Assembly: GCA_946127115.1 (NCBI GenBank)
Contig: CAMGYI010000002.1
Location: 310,001 to 374,000 of the forward strand
Length of the DNA: 64,000 nt
Reading direction: 5' to 3'
DNA from: an uncultured Chlamydia sp.
GTDB taxonomy: Bacteria; Chlamydiota; Chlamydiia; Chlamydiales; Simkaniaceae
The first letter of the stretch is position 1. Each line of letters starts with the position of its first letter. The translations under genes and the position numbers were made by a program. Shown here piece after piece: positions 19,010-27,799 of the stretch. The notes under the pieces are model-generated. The model made no database searches. It saw only the letters and a list, made by a program, of their open reading frames with translations, and had not been told where the DNA came from.

Positions 19010-19660
19010 ATGCGGTTTGCTCTCACCAAAGATCACCTCGATTTCTTCTACAGAAATCATTACATCGAATTTGAAGACCTTCTGACTCTTGAGGAAGTGA
19101 CCTCTCTTGGTAGTGCGATCGAACAGGTCCTCGCAAAACGGATAGGGGAAAACCGCAATCCTAAAAAGGTTTATCTAGCAGGCAATCACTGCTGGCAGGA
19201 CGATCCACGCATTGAGAAAGTCGCATTAAGCACTCGCCTTGCAGAAATCGCATCTCAACTCACAAAAGAGCGTACCCTCCGTTTAGCATCTAGTCAAATC
19301 CTTTCCGGCTGTCTCTCAAAAGAAAAAATTTTTAATGAATCACTAACTCTCGAAAACCTTTGCTCAATTCAAAAAGTATCGTGTGGTCTCATTCTTCACC
19401 TTTCCTCTTCTGAAGAACTCGAAGATCCTCAACCAAAAAAGCCTGGAAATGCCACCTTTTTCTCTCCAAGGTTTCCCATCTCATTCGATTATCTCACCGA
19501 AATCTCTCATCTCACTCAACTCTTTATTATCTATTCAGTAAAAAATTCCCTCTACATTCTCTCCCCTACCGATCCCCATACCCATGTCCTCAAAAAACAC
19601 GGCTATGGCTTTGGCGATCATGTCCGACCACAAACACACCCCATTGTTATAACTCCATAA
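19010..19660 (+). CDS. CT296-like protein (possible dioxygenase fold)
   Basis: 216 residues, divergent from rnc. In Chlamydia the gene divergent from rnc is CT296, whose structure resembles Fe(II)/2-oxoglutarate oxygenases without a working metal site. Position and the start (MRFALTKDHLDFFYRNHYIEFEDLL versus a similar hydrophobic-aromatic start in CT296) suggest the same family. I also see a phytanoyl-CoA dioxygenase-like start. The protein is longer than CT296 (about 150 residues). A clear HxD...H iron triad is not visible, so enzymatic activity is doubtful. ATG 19010 is preceded by AAAAGG. Confidence 0.55.
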   Translation: MRFALTKDHLDFFYRNHYIEFEDLLTLEEVTSLGSAIEQVLAKRIGENRNPKKVYLAGNHCWQDDPRIEKVALSTRLAEIASQLTKERTLRLASSQILSGCLSKEKIFNESLTLENLCSIQKVSCGLILHLSSSEELEDPQPKKPGNATFFSPRFPISFDYLTEISHLTQLFIIYSVKNSLYILSPTDPHTHVLKKHGYGFGDHVRPQTHPIVITP

Positions 19661-19744
19661 ACAGAGTCGACCACACTCAGAGGTTGAAGAGGTTCCGATA
19701 GATTGGGTTTGAAGTTATTTTTCGGGAGGAGTAGTCTGGATAGG

Positions 19745-20905
19745 GTGAGTAAGTACGAATTTTACCAAGCTGCGCTTGAAAAAAAGCGGGAACAAAAAGA
19801 ATACAGGCAACTTAGATGCGTGGCCGCATTGGAGGAAAAAAACGACAGGAGTCGCTTAAACTTCACCTCAGGCGACATCCTAGGCCTTTCTCAGCACCCT
19901 TATGTGAAAAAAAATACGATTAAGTATGTTTTAGAGTGGGGTGCGGGAACGACTCCTAATCGCCTTGTGACAGAGCATCTGGAATGTCACCGCAGTGTAG
20001 AAAAAAAACTTGCCGACTTAGTCGGGAAGGAAACCTCTCTTCTATTCCCGTCAGCATATAATGCTCATCATCAAATCCTATCAACTCTCATGACCAACCG
20101 CTGCATGATTTTTATCGATCGGTATTGTCATCATGGATTGATTCAAGCAGCGATTGGCTCGGGTGCTCAGGTCTTCCGCTATGAGCACAATAATCTGGAA
20201 CAACTACGAACATTACTTGAAAAAACAAGTACTGCGAGTCACAAATGGATCATCACTGAGTCGCTATTTGGAATCAATGGGATGACTGCTGATCTAAAAA
20301 AAATGGCGGAAATGGCTGATCAATATGGAGCACTTACTTATGTCGATGACTCTCACAGTGTGGGTATCACTGGAAAACACGGAATGGGTTTTGCATCTCA
20401 TCGAAAAGGGCTTGATGTGGTGTTTGGAAGTTTTGGTAAACAGTCGGGAACGTTTGGTGCATATCTTGCAACAAACCAACTTTTTCGAAACTACCTTTTA
20501 GCATTCAATCCCGAACTTCTTGAAACAACGATGCTCCCCCCTGCGGGACTTGGGACAATAAGTGGCTCCCTAGACTTAATTCCAGACATGCATGTAGAAA
20601 GACAAAAGGTAGACATGCTCAGCTATACTCTTAGAGAGCTCCTCACGAATAACCACTGGGATGTTGGAAGCGGAACAAGTCATATTATTCCCCTTATTTT
20701 CTCGAAAGAAGGGGAATGTCTCAAACTATCAAATGCTCTTATCAAAGAAAACATCTTAGCTACGACTCTCCGCCCTCCACTTGTTCCCCAAGGGGCCATC
20801 CGCCTGCGCTTCACGGTGAATGCCTTGCATACTTCAGATGACATCAATCTTTTAGCTGAAACTCTCCAAAGTCTCCGCGAAGAACCCAGCCTTTCAGTTG
20901 TGTAG
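19745..20905 (+). CDS. Alpha-oxoamine synthase family PLP enzyme (BioF/Kbl/SPT-like)
   Basis: A fold-type I, PLP-dependent enzyme of about 386 residues that condenses an amino acid with an acyl-CoA. It shows TPNRLVTEHLECHRSVEKKL, FPSAYNAHHQIL, the PLP-binding YVDDSHSVGITGKHG, and the Schiff-base Lys in VFGSFGKQSGTFGAYLA. BioF (8-amino-7-oxononanoate synthase), Kbl and serine palmitoyltransferase share these motifs; no biotin genes lie nearby to decide. The open frame extends up to a TTG at 19703, but GTG 19745 with GGGAGGAG upstream fits the family better. Confidence 0.8.
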   Translation: MSKYEFYQAALEKKREQKEYRQLRCVAALEEKNDRSRLNFTSGDILGLSQHPYVKKNTIKYVLEWGAGTTPNRLVTEHLECHRSVEKKLADLVGKETSLLFPSAYNAHHQILSTLMTNRCMIFIDRYCHHGLIQAAIGSGAQVFRYEHNNLEQLRTLLEKTSTASHKWIITESLFGINGMTADLKKMAEMADQYGALTYVDDSHSVGITGKHGMGFASHRKGLDVVFGSFGKQSGTFGAYLATNQLFRNYLLAFNPELLETTMLPPAGLGTISGSLDLIPDMHVERQKVDMLSYTLRELLTNNHWDVGSGTSHIIPLIFSKEGECLKLSNALIKENILATTLRPPLVPQGAIRLRFTVNALHTSDDINLLAETLQSLREEPSLSVV

Positions 20906-21479
20906 TCGAATATAGATTCTGTTAATTTTTTCTCTTAAAGTGGGATTAAGAGGAAAGGGAAGATGTATACAAAAAAGCAACGGGATAATTTTTTTCAGGA
21001 TTTTGTTAAGATACCGCAAGTTTGATTTTGGGAACTGAAGTTATTGAGTCGTACATCTTAGGACAATTATTCTTTAATAACTAAAGCCAACCTATAGCAA
21101 CGTGCAAGAAGGGAATCTAAATTTTAGCTGGATGTTTTAATCTTTTGATAGGCCTCCGGTACAAACTTTTTCCAAAAACCAGAAAGTACTGCATAAAAAC
21201 CACGTCTTTATACAAATTCAAATTTTTCTTCATCAAATACCACATCAGGTTTTTTCCATCTCTAGACACCTTAATTTTCACCTATTTATTGCCCTTCAAG
21301 ATCCGAATTTGATTTCAGCATTTGACCCCCCATTTATAAAAAACCCAAGTAGCATGAAACATCTTTTTTTATAGTTCTCTGTATCTTTCTGTTTTTAATG
21401 GGACTTTGAGTTTTCTCTTGAGAATTTTTTGTGAAAAAGGTACGCTGTTGGCCGTAAGAGAATCGCTAGAGAGAGCTAG
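20906..21479. other. Intergenic, no gene recognised
   Basis: 574 bp, A+T rich. A minus-strand stretch near 21150-21260 reads protein-like pieces (VVFDEEKFEFV, then GFYAVLSGFWKKF) broken by stops, possibly a worn-out gene of unknown type. No RNA, promoter or transposase motif was recognised. Confidence 0.4.
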
Positions 21480-22244
21480 ATGCACGAAGAAATAAAGCCA
21501 CTACTTGATATTCAAGAACTTGATATAAAGATGATTCGCCTAATGCGGGTGAAGAAACAGAGGCAAGGAGAGTTGAAACAGATTGAATCTCTCCGCATCG
21601 AACTGAATGAACAATTAAAGCTGAAGGAAGAGGAGATTGTCGATCTTGACAAGCAAGTCAGCGGCCTTGAAGAGAAAATTCAAGGATTTACCGAGAAGTA
21701 CAAAAAACTCGAAGCGCAACAATCGAGTGTCAAAAAGGTCGAGGAATTCAACGCCCTCACTCAGGAAATGACAACTGTCGAAAGAGAAAAAGTCTCCCTT
21801 GAAACTCAAACATGCAATATTTTAGATAAAAAGGTCGCAGAGGAAGAAATTCTTGAGAAAATCAAAAAGAGCCTCTCCTCAACAGAAACCAATAGCCAAG
21901 AGCTAGAAAAAGAAATTAAAGGAAGCATTGATCAGATCAATGAAGAGGGTCAGCGTCTCAAAGTTGAACGTGATGCGGTCATCAGGAACGCTCAGCCCGA
22001 AACTCTTAAAATTTATGAACGCCTTCTTCGCAACAAAAAAGACAGAGTGATTGTCCCGATTGAAAATCGGACATGCAGCGGGTGCCATATCACCCTTACC
22101 CTCCAACACGAAAACATCGTTCGGAAAGGAAAAGCTATCGTCTTCTGCGAGCACTGCTCACGAATCCACTTCTGGCAAGAAAGCGAAGCAGCGGAAGGGG
22201 CTGAAGCGCCGAAGCGCCGTCGCCGTCGCACTGTAAAGGCATAA
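21480..22244 (+). CDS. cdsZ: Coiled-coil zinc-ribbon protein (CT398/CdsZ type)
   Basis: 254 residues: a long antiparallel coiled coil (about 10-190) then a C4 zinc ribbon (CSGCHITL ... CEHCSRIHFW, about 200-230) and a basic tail (KRRRRRTVKA). In Chlamydia the homologue CT398 is reported to touch type III secretion parts and sigma54, so a role in secretion or its regulation is likely; this is inferred from homology. It lies just upstream of rnpB. Confidence 0.85.
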   Translation: MHEEIKPLLDIQELDIKMIRLMRVKKQRQGELKQIESLRIELNEQLKLKEEEIVDLDKQVSGLEEKIQGFTEKYKKLEAQQSSVKKVEEFNALTQEMTTVEREKVSLETQTCNILDKKVAEEEILEKIKKSLSSTETNSQELEKEIKGSIDQINEEGQRLKVERDAVIRNAQPETLKIYERLLRNKKDRVIVPIENRTCSGCHITLTLQHENIVRKGKAIVFCEHCSRIHFWQESEAAEGAEAPKRRRRRTVKA

Positions 22245-22289
22245 GATCCCTGGGAATCGCACACACCCAGTTAGATTGAGAAAAAACTA

Positions 22290-22645
22290 CGGAGCGGGGT
22301 GCAATCGCTGTTATAGAAGCGCAGCTTCTGTAAGAGAGGAAAGTCCGGACTTCAGAGAAAAAGGTGCCAGCGAAATGCTGGGGGCCGTAAGGCTACGGAA
22401 AGTGCAACAGAAAACAGGCCGCTAATCCGCAGAGATTAGACAGGATGAAAATGCTGGGTTGATGACCTAGCCCCGCGGCAGTAATGTCCCGGAGAGGCAA
22501 ACCCCACCTGAAGCAAGAAAAGAGTCTAAACTGTTTTTCGCAACGGGACTCTTTCAATGTCGCTTGAGGGTCTTAGTAATAAGGTCCCTAGATGAATGAT
22601 TGCAACCCACGGTTTGTGGGTGACAGAATCCGGCTTACCCCCCTT
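22290..22645 (+). ncRNA. rnpB: RNase P RNA
   Basis: The catalytic RNA of RNase P, which trims tRNA 5' ends. The universal blocks are present: GAGGAAAGTCCGGAC (about 22337), the CR II/III area with ACAG..., the GGCAAACCCCACC block and the 3' ACAGAATCCGGCTTAC pairing with the 5' part. Length of about 355 nt is usual for type A. Exact ends are approximate. A Rho-independent terminator follows. Confidence 0.95.
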
Positions 22646-22658
22646 CCGGGAACTTGAG

Positions 22659-22684
22659 CGTCAACTTAGTTGGCGCTTTTTTCT
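22659..22684 (+). terminator. Rho-independent terminator after rnpB
   Basis: GCGTCAAC, a short loop, then GTTGGCGC followed by TTTTTT; one G-U pair in an 8-bp stem. Confidence 0.85.
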
Positions 22685-22692
22685 TCTCTAAC

Positions 22693-23595
22693 TCAACCTT
22701 TCCTAGCACGTGGATGAGAGCACTCATAAATTTTTCTCTTGAGTCTGGTGGAGACCCGAGTATAAATGGTAGTGGTCGCTAACGAAGCATGCCCCAAAAG
22801 CACCTGAATTGTTTTGAGATCCATTCCATTTTCAAGCCAGTGAGTAGCAATCGTATGGCGGATGGTATGAGGAGTGATATGTCCCGCTAACCCACTCTTC
22901 TGAAGATAGATCTTAAAGAGACGGTCAATCGACCGCGTAGTCAGACGTTTACCCCATTTATTGAGGAAAATTGCATCTGAATCCTTTTGGGAGTGAGGCT
23001 TCCCCTCTTCATAGCGACGTAAGTCGTCAAGATACTTTTGGATCCACTTAGCAACATTTCGAGTAATGGGAACAATCCGTTCTTTCTTCCCTTTTCCTCT
23101 AATGCGAAGAGAGCGATCCCGAAAATCAATATCCCTGCGGTTGATACCCACAAGTTCACTGATGCGGAGGCCAGAGCTATAGAAAAGCTCCATAATTGAA
23201 CGGTCTCTTAGCCCCAGGAGTTCCTCAGTATTGGGTTGGTCAAAAAGCTCTTGCACCTCAGGGTAAGAAAGAGTTTTTGGAATAGGCTTATCAAGTTTTG
23301 GACTGCCGATGTCAGCTGCGGGATTCTCCTTAATCTTTTTCTCTTTAAGAAGGTACTTAAACATTGAGCGGAGAGAAGAGAGGTGCCGGAGAACAGTCCG
23401 CTTCGAAACCCCTTTCATCTGCAGATGAGCGATGTATGAACGAATCAGCTTCTTATCAACAGCTTGGTCTTTTGCAAACCCCTCAAAAGCTTTCAAGTCT
23501 AGGCGATAATTTCTTAGGGTATGTCCCGACGCATTTCTCACCACTTCTAGGTGATGAATAAATTCATACACGTATTCACTAAGTTCCATACCCAT
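22693..23595 (-). CDS. xerC: Tyrosine recombinase XerC
   Basis: It resolves chromosome dimers at dif sites, working with XerD. About 300 residues. The N-terminal SAM-like domain (HTLRNYRLDLKAFEGF) precedes the catalytic domain with R in GLRISELVGINRRD, H-x-x-R in HTIRHTIATHW, H in LLGHASL and the nucleophile Tyr in TTTIYTRVS. ATG 23595 (or 23589) follows GAGGGG. It is convergent with rnpB, and shares its upstream region with the divergent ABC-F gene, as xerC does in Chlamydia (CT347/CT348). Confidence 0.95.
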   Translation of the reverse strand: MGMELSEYVYEFIHHLEVVRNASGHTLRNYRLDLKAFEGFAKDQAVDKKLIRSYIAHLQMKGVSKRTVLRHLSSLRSMFKYLLKEKKIKENPAADIGSPKLDKPIPKTLSYPEVQELFDQPNTEELLGLRDRSIMELFYSSGLRISELVGINRRDIDFRDRSLRIRGKGKKERIVPITRNVAKWIQKYLDDLRRYEEGKPHSQKDSDAIFLNKWGKRLTTRSIDRLFKIYLQKSGLAGHITPHTIRHTIATHWLENGMDLKTIQVLLGHASLATTTIYTRVSTRLKRKIYECSHPRARKG

Positions 23596-23699
23596 ATTAT
23601 TAATGAACCCCTCAGTAAAATAAAGCAATTATCCTGATTATATTTCAAAGATTTGGATTTTACTAAAATCAGATAGCACCTCCAAGTGCATTTTCTTTC

Positions 23700-23728
23700 T
23701 TGAGTCTCCTAAACTTTTTTGCTATAAT
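23700..23728 (+). promoter_or_regulatory. Near-consensus sigma70 promoter, probably giving a leaderless mRNA
   Basis: TTGAGT, 17 bases, then TATAAT (23723-23728). The ATG of the ABC-F gene is at 23738, only 9 bases after the -10 box. RNA would start at about 23735, and there is no ribosome-binding site. Confidence 0.75.
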
Positions 23729-23737
23729 AGCGCCGTT

Positions 23738-25318
23738 ATGATTGTGTTAGACAAAATTTCAAAAAAAATTGGAACGCGGGTCCTGTTTGACGATGTTTCC
23801 ACAGCATTCAATCCGGGAAACCGCTACGGTTTGACAGGCCCGAATGGTGCTGGAAAATCGACGCTTCTGAAAATTATGATAGGAACTATAGATGCTACAT
23901 CAGGCTCTGTTTCACTTCCTAAAAAAGTCGGATTTTTAAAACAAAATATTGAAGAGTTTAAAGATTTCCGGGCCAGTGATGCTGTCATCATTGGAAATGA
24001 ACGGCTTTGGGAAGCTCTGGTCAAACGGGATATGCTCTATGAAAAAGAGATGACCGATGAAATTGGAATGCGTCTGGGTGATCTAGAAGAGGTAATTGCC
24101 GATGAAGATGGGTATAGTGCCGAATCGGATGCTGAAATACTCCTCTGTGGGATGGGAATCGATATTGAGTTCCACGAGAAGAAGATGCACGAGCTTCCGA
24201 GTGACTTACAGTTCCGTGTTCTTCTTTGCCAGGCTTTATTTGGTGACCCTGAAGCCCTTCTTCTAGATGAACCCACGAACCATCTCGACCTTGAGTCGAT
24301 TGGGTGGCTAGAAACCTTCCTTCATAACTACACTGGCACATTGATTGTTGTAAGTCACGACCGCCACTTTTTAAACGCCGTCACAACGCACATCGCTGAT
24401 ATCGATTACGACACCATCATTAACTACCCTGGTAACTATGATGAAATGCTTGTTGCTAAAACTGCGGTTCGCTCACGTGCGGAGTCAGAAGCAAAATCAA
24501 AAGAGAAAAAGATTGCGCAGCTTAAAGATTTCGTGTCTCGGTTCGGAGCAGGAACCCGTGCTTCACAAGTGCAGTCCCGGGTAAGAGAAATTCATCGCCT
24601 ACGACCTCAAGAGTTAAAAAAATCAAACATCCAGCGCCCCTATATTCGCTTCAATCCCCCTGAAAAACCATCAGGAAAGATTGCCTTTAAAGTTGAAAGA
24701 ATTAGTAAAAGTTTCGGTAACAATCATGTGATCAAAGACTTCAGCATTGAAATCATGCGCGGCGACAAAATTGCTGTGATTGGAACCAATGGGATTGGAA
24801 AAACAACGCTACTAAAAATGCTTGCTGGAGAAGTAGAACCTGACAATGGTAAAATCGAAAGAGGGCATCAGCTCGAGCTTGGGTACTTTCCACAAAACCA
24901 TGAAGACTTCATCGATAAGAGTGAAAAAATTCAAGCTTTTGACTGGTTAAAACGTTATAAATCAAGTTCTTATGATCAAGAAATCCGTGGTGTCATGGGG
25001 AAAATGCTTTTCGGAGGGGATGACGCTTTTAAAGAGATCTCCACACTTTCCGGGGGAGAAACCTGCCGTCTAATCTTTGCCGCGCTATTGCTTAATCCCT
25101 ACAATACTCTCATTTTGGACGAGCCAAATAATCACCTCGATCTCGAAGCTGTCTCCGCTCTTGGGTGGGGTCTTGCCGAGTTCCAAGGAACCTGTGTAAC
25201 TGTATCTCATGACCGCGACCTCATCAATGAAGCTGCCACCAAGATCATTTCTATCAATGATGACGGGATCAAGGTCTTTGATGGAACACTTGATGAATTT
25301 CTTGCTGCAAAGCCTTAG
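23738..25318 (+). CDS. ybiT: ABC-F family ATPase, YbiT type
   Basis: A soluble twin-ABC protein of the translation-factor/ribosome-protection class, with no membrane domain. 526 residues. NBD1 has Walker A GPNGAGKST (about 36) and Walker B LLLDEPTNHLDLES, but its signature reads ELPSDLQFR instead of LSGG. NBD2 has GTNGIGKTT, an intact LSGGETCR and LDEPNNHLDLEA. The linker has FVSRF and QSRVREIHRL as in YbiT, whose first signature is also degenerate. The Chlamydia homologue is CT348. Confidence 0.93.
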   Translation: MIVLDKISKKIGTRVLFDDVSTAFNPGNRYGLTGPNGAGKSTLLKIMIGTIDATSGSVSLPKKVGFLKQNIEEFKDFRASDAVIIGNERLWEALVKRDMLYEKEMTDEIGMRLGDLEEVIADEDGYSAESDAEILLCGMGIDIEFHEKKMHELPSDLQFRVLLCQALFGDPEALLLDEPTNHLDLESIGWLETFLHNYTGTLIVVSHDRHFLNAVTTHIADIDYDTIINYPGNYDEMLVAKTAVRSRAESEAKSKEKKIAQLKDFVSRFGAGTRASQVQSRVREIHRLRPQELKKSNIQRPYIRFNPPEKPSGKIAFKVERISKSFGNNHVIKDFSIEIMRGDKIAVIGTNGIGKTTLLKMLAGEVEPDNGKIERGHQLELGYFPQNHEDFIDKSEKIQAFDWLKRYKSSSYDQEIRGVMGKMLFGGDDAFKEISTLSGGETCRLIFAALLLNPYNTLILDEPNNHLDLEAVSALGWGLAEFQGTCVTVSHDRDLINEAATKIISINDDGIKVFDGTLDEFLAAKP

Positions 25319-25690
25319 AAAGCGTAGTTGAGTCTTTTAACCATCCTCTCACTGTAGGTCTGATTCAGTTCGCGCCCAAAGATTCATTCCCCAACTTGCA
25401 TAAGCTTTGAAAATCCATTGTAAAATTGCTTTTTTCCGCTCGAGCCCCAGTTAAATCATCCACACTGCAGTAATCCAAGTGTCACTTGGATACAGCTCTG
25501 CATTGGACACCGCTTTTCTAAACGGGTTTCTAATGGTAGAACGATCCTACTATTTGTTTTATAGTTTGTGTTTTATCCTTGAGAAATCCACGCCACACAC
25601 ACCAAAAAAAATTTATTAGATTCGACTGAACATCCTAAATACACCCTTTATATCAGAAATATTCTTTTCTCCATCCGAAACAGTTATCTG
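25319..25690. other. Intergenic, no gene recognised
   Basis: About 370 bp with scattered stops on both strands. It contains a small inverted repeat (CCAAGTGTCACTTGG near 25467). No coding remnant could be named. Confidence 0.4.
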
Positions 25691-25697
25691 GTATAAT
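25689..25697 (+). promoter_or_regulatory. Extended -10 promoter next to the start codon
   Basis: TGGTATAAT (an extended -10, TATAAT at 25692-25697) lies 8 bases before the ATG at 25706. There is no good -35 box and no ribosome-binding site, again pointing to a leaderless transcript. Confidence 0.6.
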
Positions 25698-25705
25698 CCT
25701 CTCCT

Positions 25706-26404
25706 ATGTTTACATTTGAAAAATTCAATTCTCTTTCCATTAGGCGACGCCATAAAAATGCAGGTGAGTATTTGCGCATTTTATATGAAAAGTCTCTTCC
25801 CCTCGATGATCAGTACAGACAAATGGAATCGTGGCTTAAACTTCCATCGATCTCAACAATCGATGAAATGACAGACCGCTTTCACCTCCACATGCGAGAA
25901 GCTGCGGTCGAACTTCAAGAACATAATCTCCTTATCAAACGGTTTGACACTTTATCAGAAGCTCCTTACGGTCCCATTTACATCTACCTTGAAGAGCTCC
26001 GCTCGGCGTTTAACATTGGAAACATCCTGCGTACTACCGAAGCCTTCCGACTTGGAACAATCATCTTTTCAGAAAACACCCCCAATCAAATTCACTCCAA
26101 GGTTATCAAAACATCCATGGGAATAGCTTCCTATGTTCCGTGCAAGCAGGGCAGGATTGACTCCTGCCCGGAGCCCCTTATAGCTCTTGAAACAATAGAA
26201 AATGCCCCCTCCATATTTGACTTCGAATTCCCCACATCTTTTACTCTACTTTTAGGAAACGAAGAACGAGGATTGAAGAAATCTACTCTTCAATCTGCAG
26301 ATCATATTGTCCAAATTCCGCTAATCGGATCGAAGAATTCGCTTAATGTTGCTGCAGCCTTTGCAATCGCTGCCTCAATCCTATCCCATCGAAATGAACC
26401 CTAA
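25706..26404 (+). CDS. SpoU/TrmH family RNA 2'-O-methyltransferase
   Basis: A SPOUT-class methylase acting on rRNA or tRNA with S-adenosylmethionine. 232 residues: NIGNILRTTEAFRLG (motif 1), LLLGNEERGLKK (motif 2) and VQIPLIGSKNSLNVAAAFAIA (motif 3, the knot). The N-terminal ~90 residues have no clear match. The exact target (TrmH, RlmB or another) cannot be told from sequence. Confidence 0.88.
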   Translation: MFTFEKFNSLSIRRRHKNAGEYLRILYEKSLPLDDQYRQMESWLKLPSISTIDEMTDRFHLHMREAAVELQEHNLLIKRFDTLSEAPYGPIYIYLEELRSAFNIGNILRTTEAFRLGTIIFSENTPNQIHSKVIKTSMGIASYVPCKQGRIDSCPEPLIALETIENAPSIFDFEFPTSFTLLLGNEERGLKKSTLQSADHIVQIPLIGSKNSLNVAAAFAIAASILSHRNEP

Positions 26405-26431
26405 ACCTAAAGCTCCTAAGTAGATTTTCTT

Positions 26432-26779
26432 TCAAACTGCTCCATGTGCTTTTGAGGAAGCAGGGATAGGCTTCATTGCTAAGCTTAGAAAACAGTTAGC
26501 ACTTGTTCTTTTAAAAACACAGTCCTCAGCTTTGTAAACCTCATAACCTAGTTCAAATCGAACTTTTGTAAAACCCGAGGATTTGACTTCTAGCAAAATA
26601 TCTTTACTAGATTTAATAGGTTTCAGGTAGTGACAATCAAGGTTGATGATGGAACAACATATTTCTTGCTATCCGATCTCATTGAGATCCATTCCTATTT
26701 CTCTAAAAAACTCAACCCTTGAAACTTCCACATATACAACATAGGAAGAATGATGAATAATCTTATCTTGAGCAGTCAT
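26432..26779 (-). pseudogene. Acyl-CoA thioesterase (4HBT hotdog fold) with one nonsense codon
   Basis: From ATG 26779 a single frame reads through to TGA at 26432 apart from one TAG. It gives HHSSYVVYVEVSRVEFFREIG, then DLNEIG, the stop, INLDCHYLKPIKSSKDILLEV, and FELGYEVYKAEDCVFKRTSA. This is the YbgC/FadM type: the family has H..Y..YFE.AR.EFLRELG, then C.YLKP..YDDEL. Length (about 115 codons) is close to full. The single stop sits where the family has a variable loop. The catalytic Asp (usually before HxxY) is altered at the N-terminus. Confidence 0.75.
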
Positions 26780-26952
26780 CTGAGTAACGTGTTCGGAGTT
26801 TCGCTGCATGCTTCGTATCGAGAAGTTGCACAAATCCTCTTATTATTAGACAAGAGAATACTCTTTTGGCATGAGTTACACTATTAAATATTAATAGAAT
26901 ATAAAGATTTGGTTAATTTTTTAAAAATTTATATTTCTATATTGCAAAAAGG

Positions 26953-27423
26953 ATGCTCGATCATTACGATGCGGTTAACGAGGTATGTTTAGTGAATAAA
27001 GAAGATATGAAATCAGTTGCAATGAACTTTCGAAAAGAACTTGAAGCGTTCACCACAAATGTCACCAAACTCCACAAAAATGGAGAGCTTGCGACAAAAC
27101 AAAAGTTTTTGGAAAAGATTGCTGAAGATGTTACCCATCTCTACACAAGCTCACTTCAAGTACAGAAGCTCGAGACTGAAGAAATTGAGGAGATTGGATC
27201 GATTATCCAAAACATCTTTATCCAACCCATCACAATCAAGCATCATAAGCACGTTACTATCTTGAAAGCGGTCGAAACCTTTGATCCAGGGAACGGCGAT
27301 AACTGTGATCTTTTTTTTATCATGCGTGAATACGTAAACCACCCCGCATCGACAAAGAGTTTCATCATAGAGTTAAAACTTCTCACAGATGATTTGAATG
27401 ACGCACTACGTCATATCGCTTAG
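26953..27423 (+). CDS. Hypothetical protein
   Basis: 156 residues, not recognised. It has mostly amphipathic helices (KNFRKELEAFTTNVTKLH-like segments) with no signal peptide, membrane segment or known motif. Codon use resembles its neighbours, and the upstream sequence is A+T rich with AAAAGG about 5 nt before the ATG. It stands among decayed sequences, but the open frame is long enough to be real. Confidence 0.55.
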   Translation: MLDHYDAVNEVCLVNKEDMKSVAMNFRKELEAFTTNVTKLHKNGELATKQKFLEKIAEDVTHLYTSSLQVQKLETEEIEEIGSIIQNIFIQPITIKHHKHVTILKAVETFDPGNGDNCDLFFIMREYVNHPASTKSFIIELKLLTDDLNDALRHIA

Positions 27424-27424
27424 A

Positions 27425-27500
27425 GGGTGCCCAAGGCTCGACCTGACGCACACTTTTTATCTAGCACCTTCAAATTCAGAAGTTGTCACTTCTACAGCCA
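27425..27500 (-). repeat. IS481-like element, right-end remnant
   Basis: On the minus strand codons end in SEETMAVEVTTSEFEGAR then stop, followed by GTCAGGTCGAGCCTTGG. The same pattern (VTSSEFEGVS, stop, GTCAACTCAAGTCTTGG) occurs at 58650-58715 on the plus strand with about four of five bases equal. It is probably the transposase C-terminus plus terminal inverted repeat. Confidence 0.5.
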
Positions 27501-27672
27501 TCGTTTCCTCGGATTTAACTTTCATCTATGCAGTACTAAGAAAAAAATGGCTAATACCTTAAGGTTATTAAAAAATATGGTAGACAAAAAGATAGCGACA
27601 TGTTACACGAATAGGTAAGTGAAGAGAAAGTGTCTGGATTGCTCTTTACAAACAAACTTCCCCCTTCTTTTT

Positions 27673-27731
27673 CCAGACTGCAAAGTCTGGTACCCGGCCG
27701 TTATGTAACTCGTAACGGCCATTTTTTTGTT
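27673..27731 (+). terminator. Two hairpins, the second a strong terminator
   Basis: CCAGACT-GCA-AGTCTGG (27673-27690) is followed by GGCCGTTA ... TAACGGCC and seven T (about 27698-27731). It is well placed to end plus-strand transcription after the 26953 gene. Confidence 0.75.
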
Positions 27732-27799
27732 TTTTGAGAGTGTCTACCTAAAGATTGTTGGGAAGTCAATGAAAGTTTCCAATCCACCACCATTTGAGG

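Noticed and set aside
27427-27618. 63-codon plus-strand ORF after the 26953 gene
   Set aside because: It is antisense to the IS481-end remnant and shows no motif.
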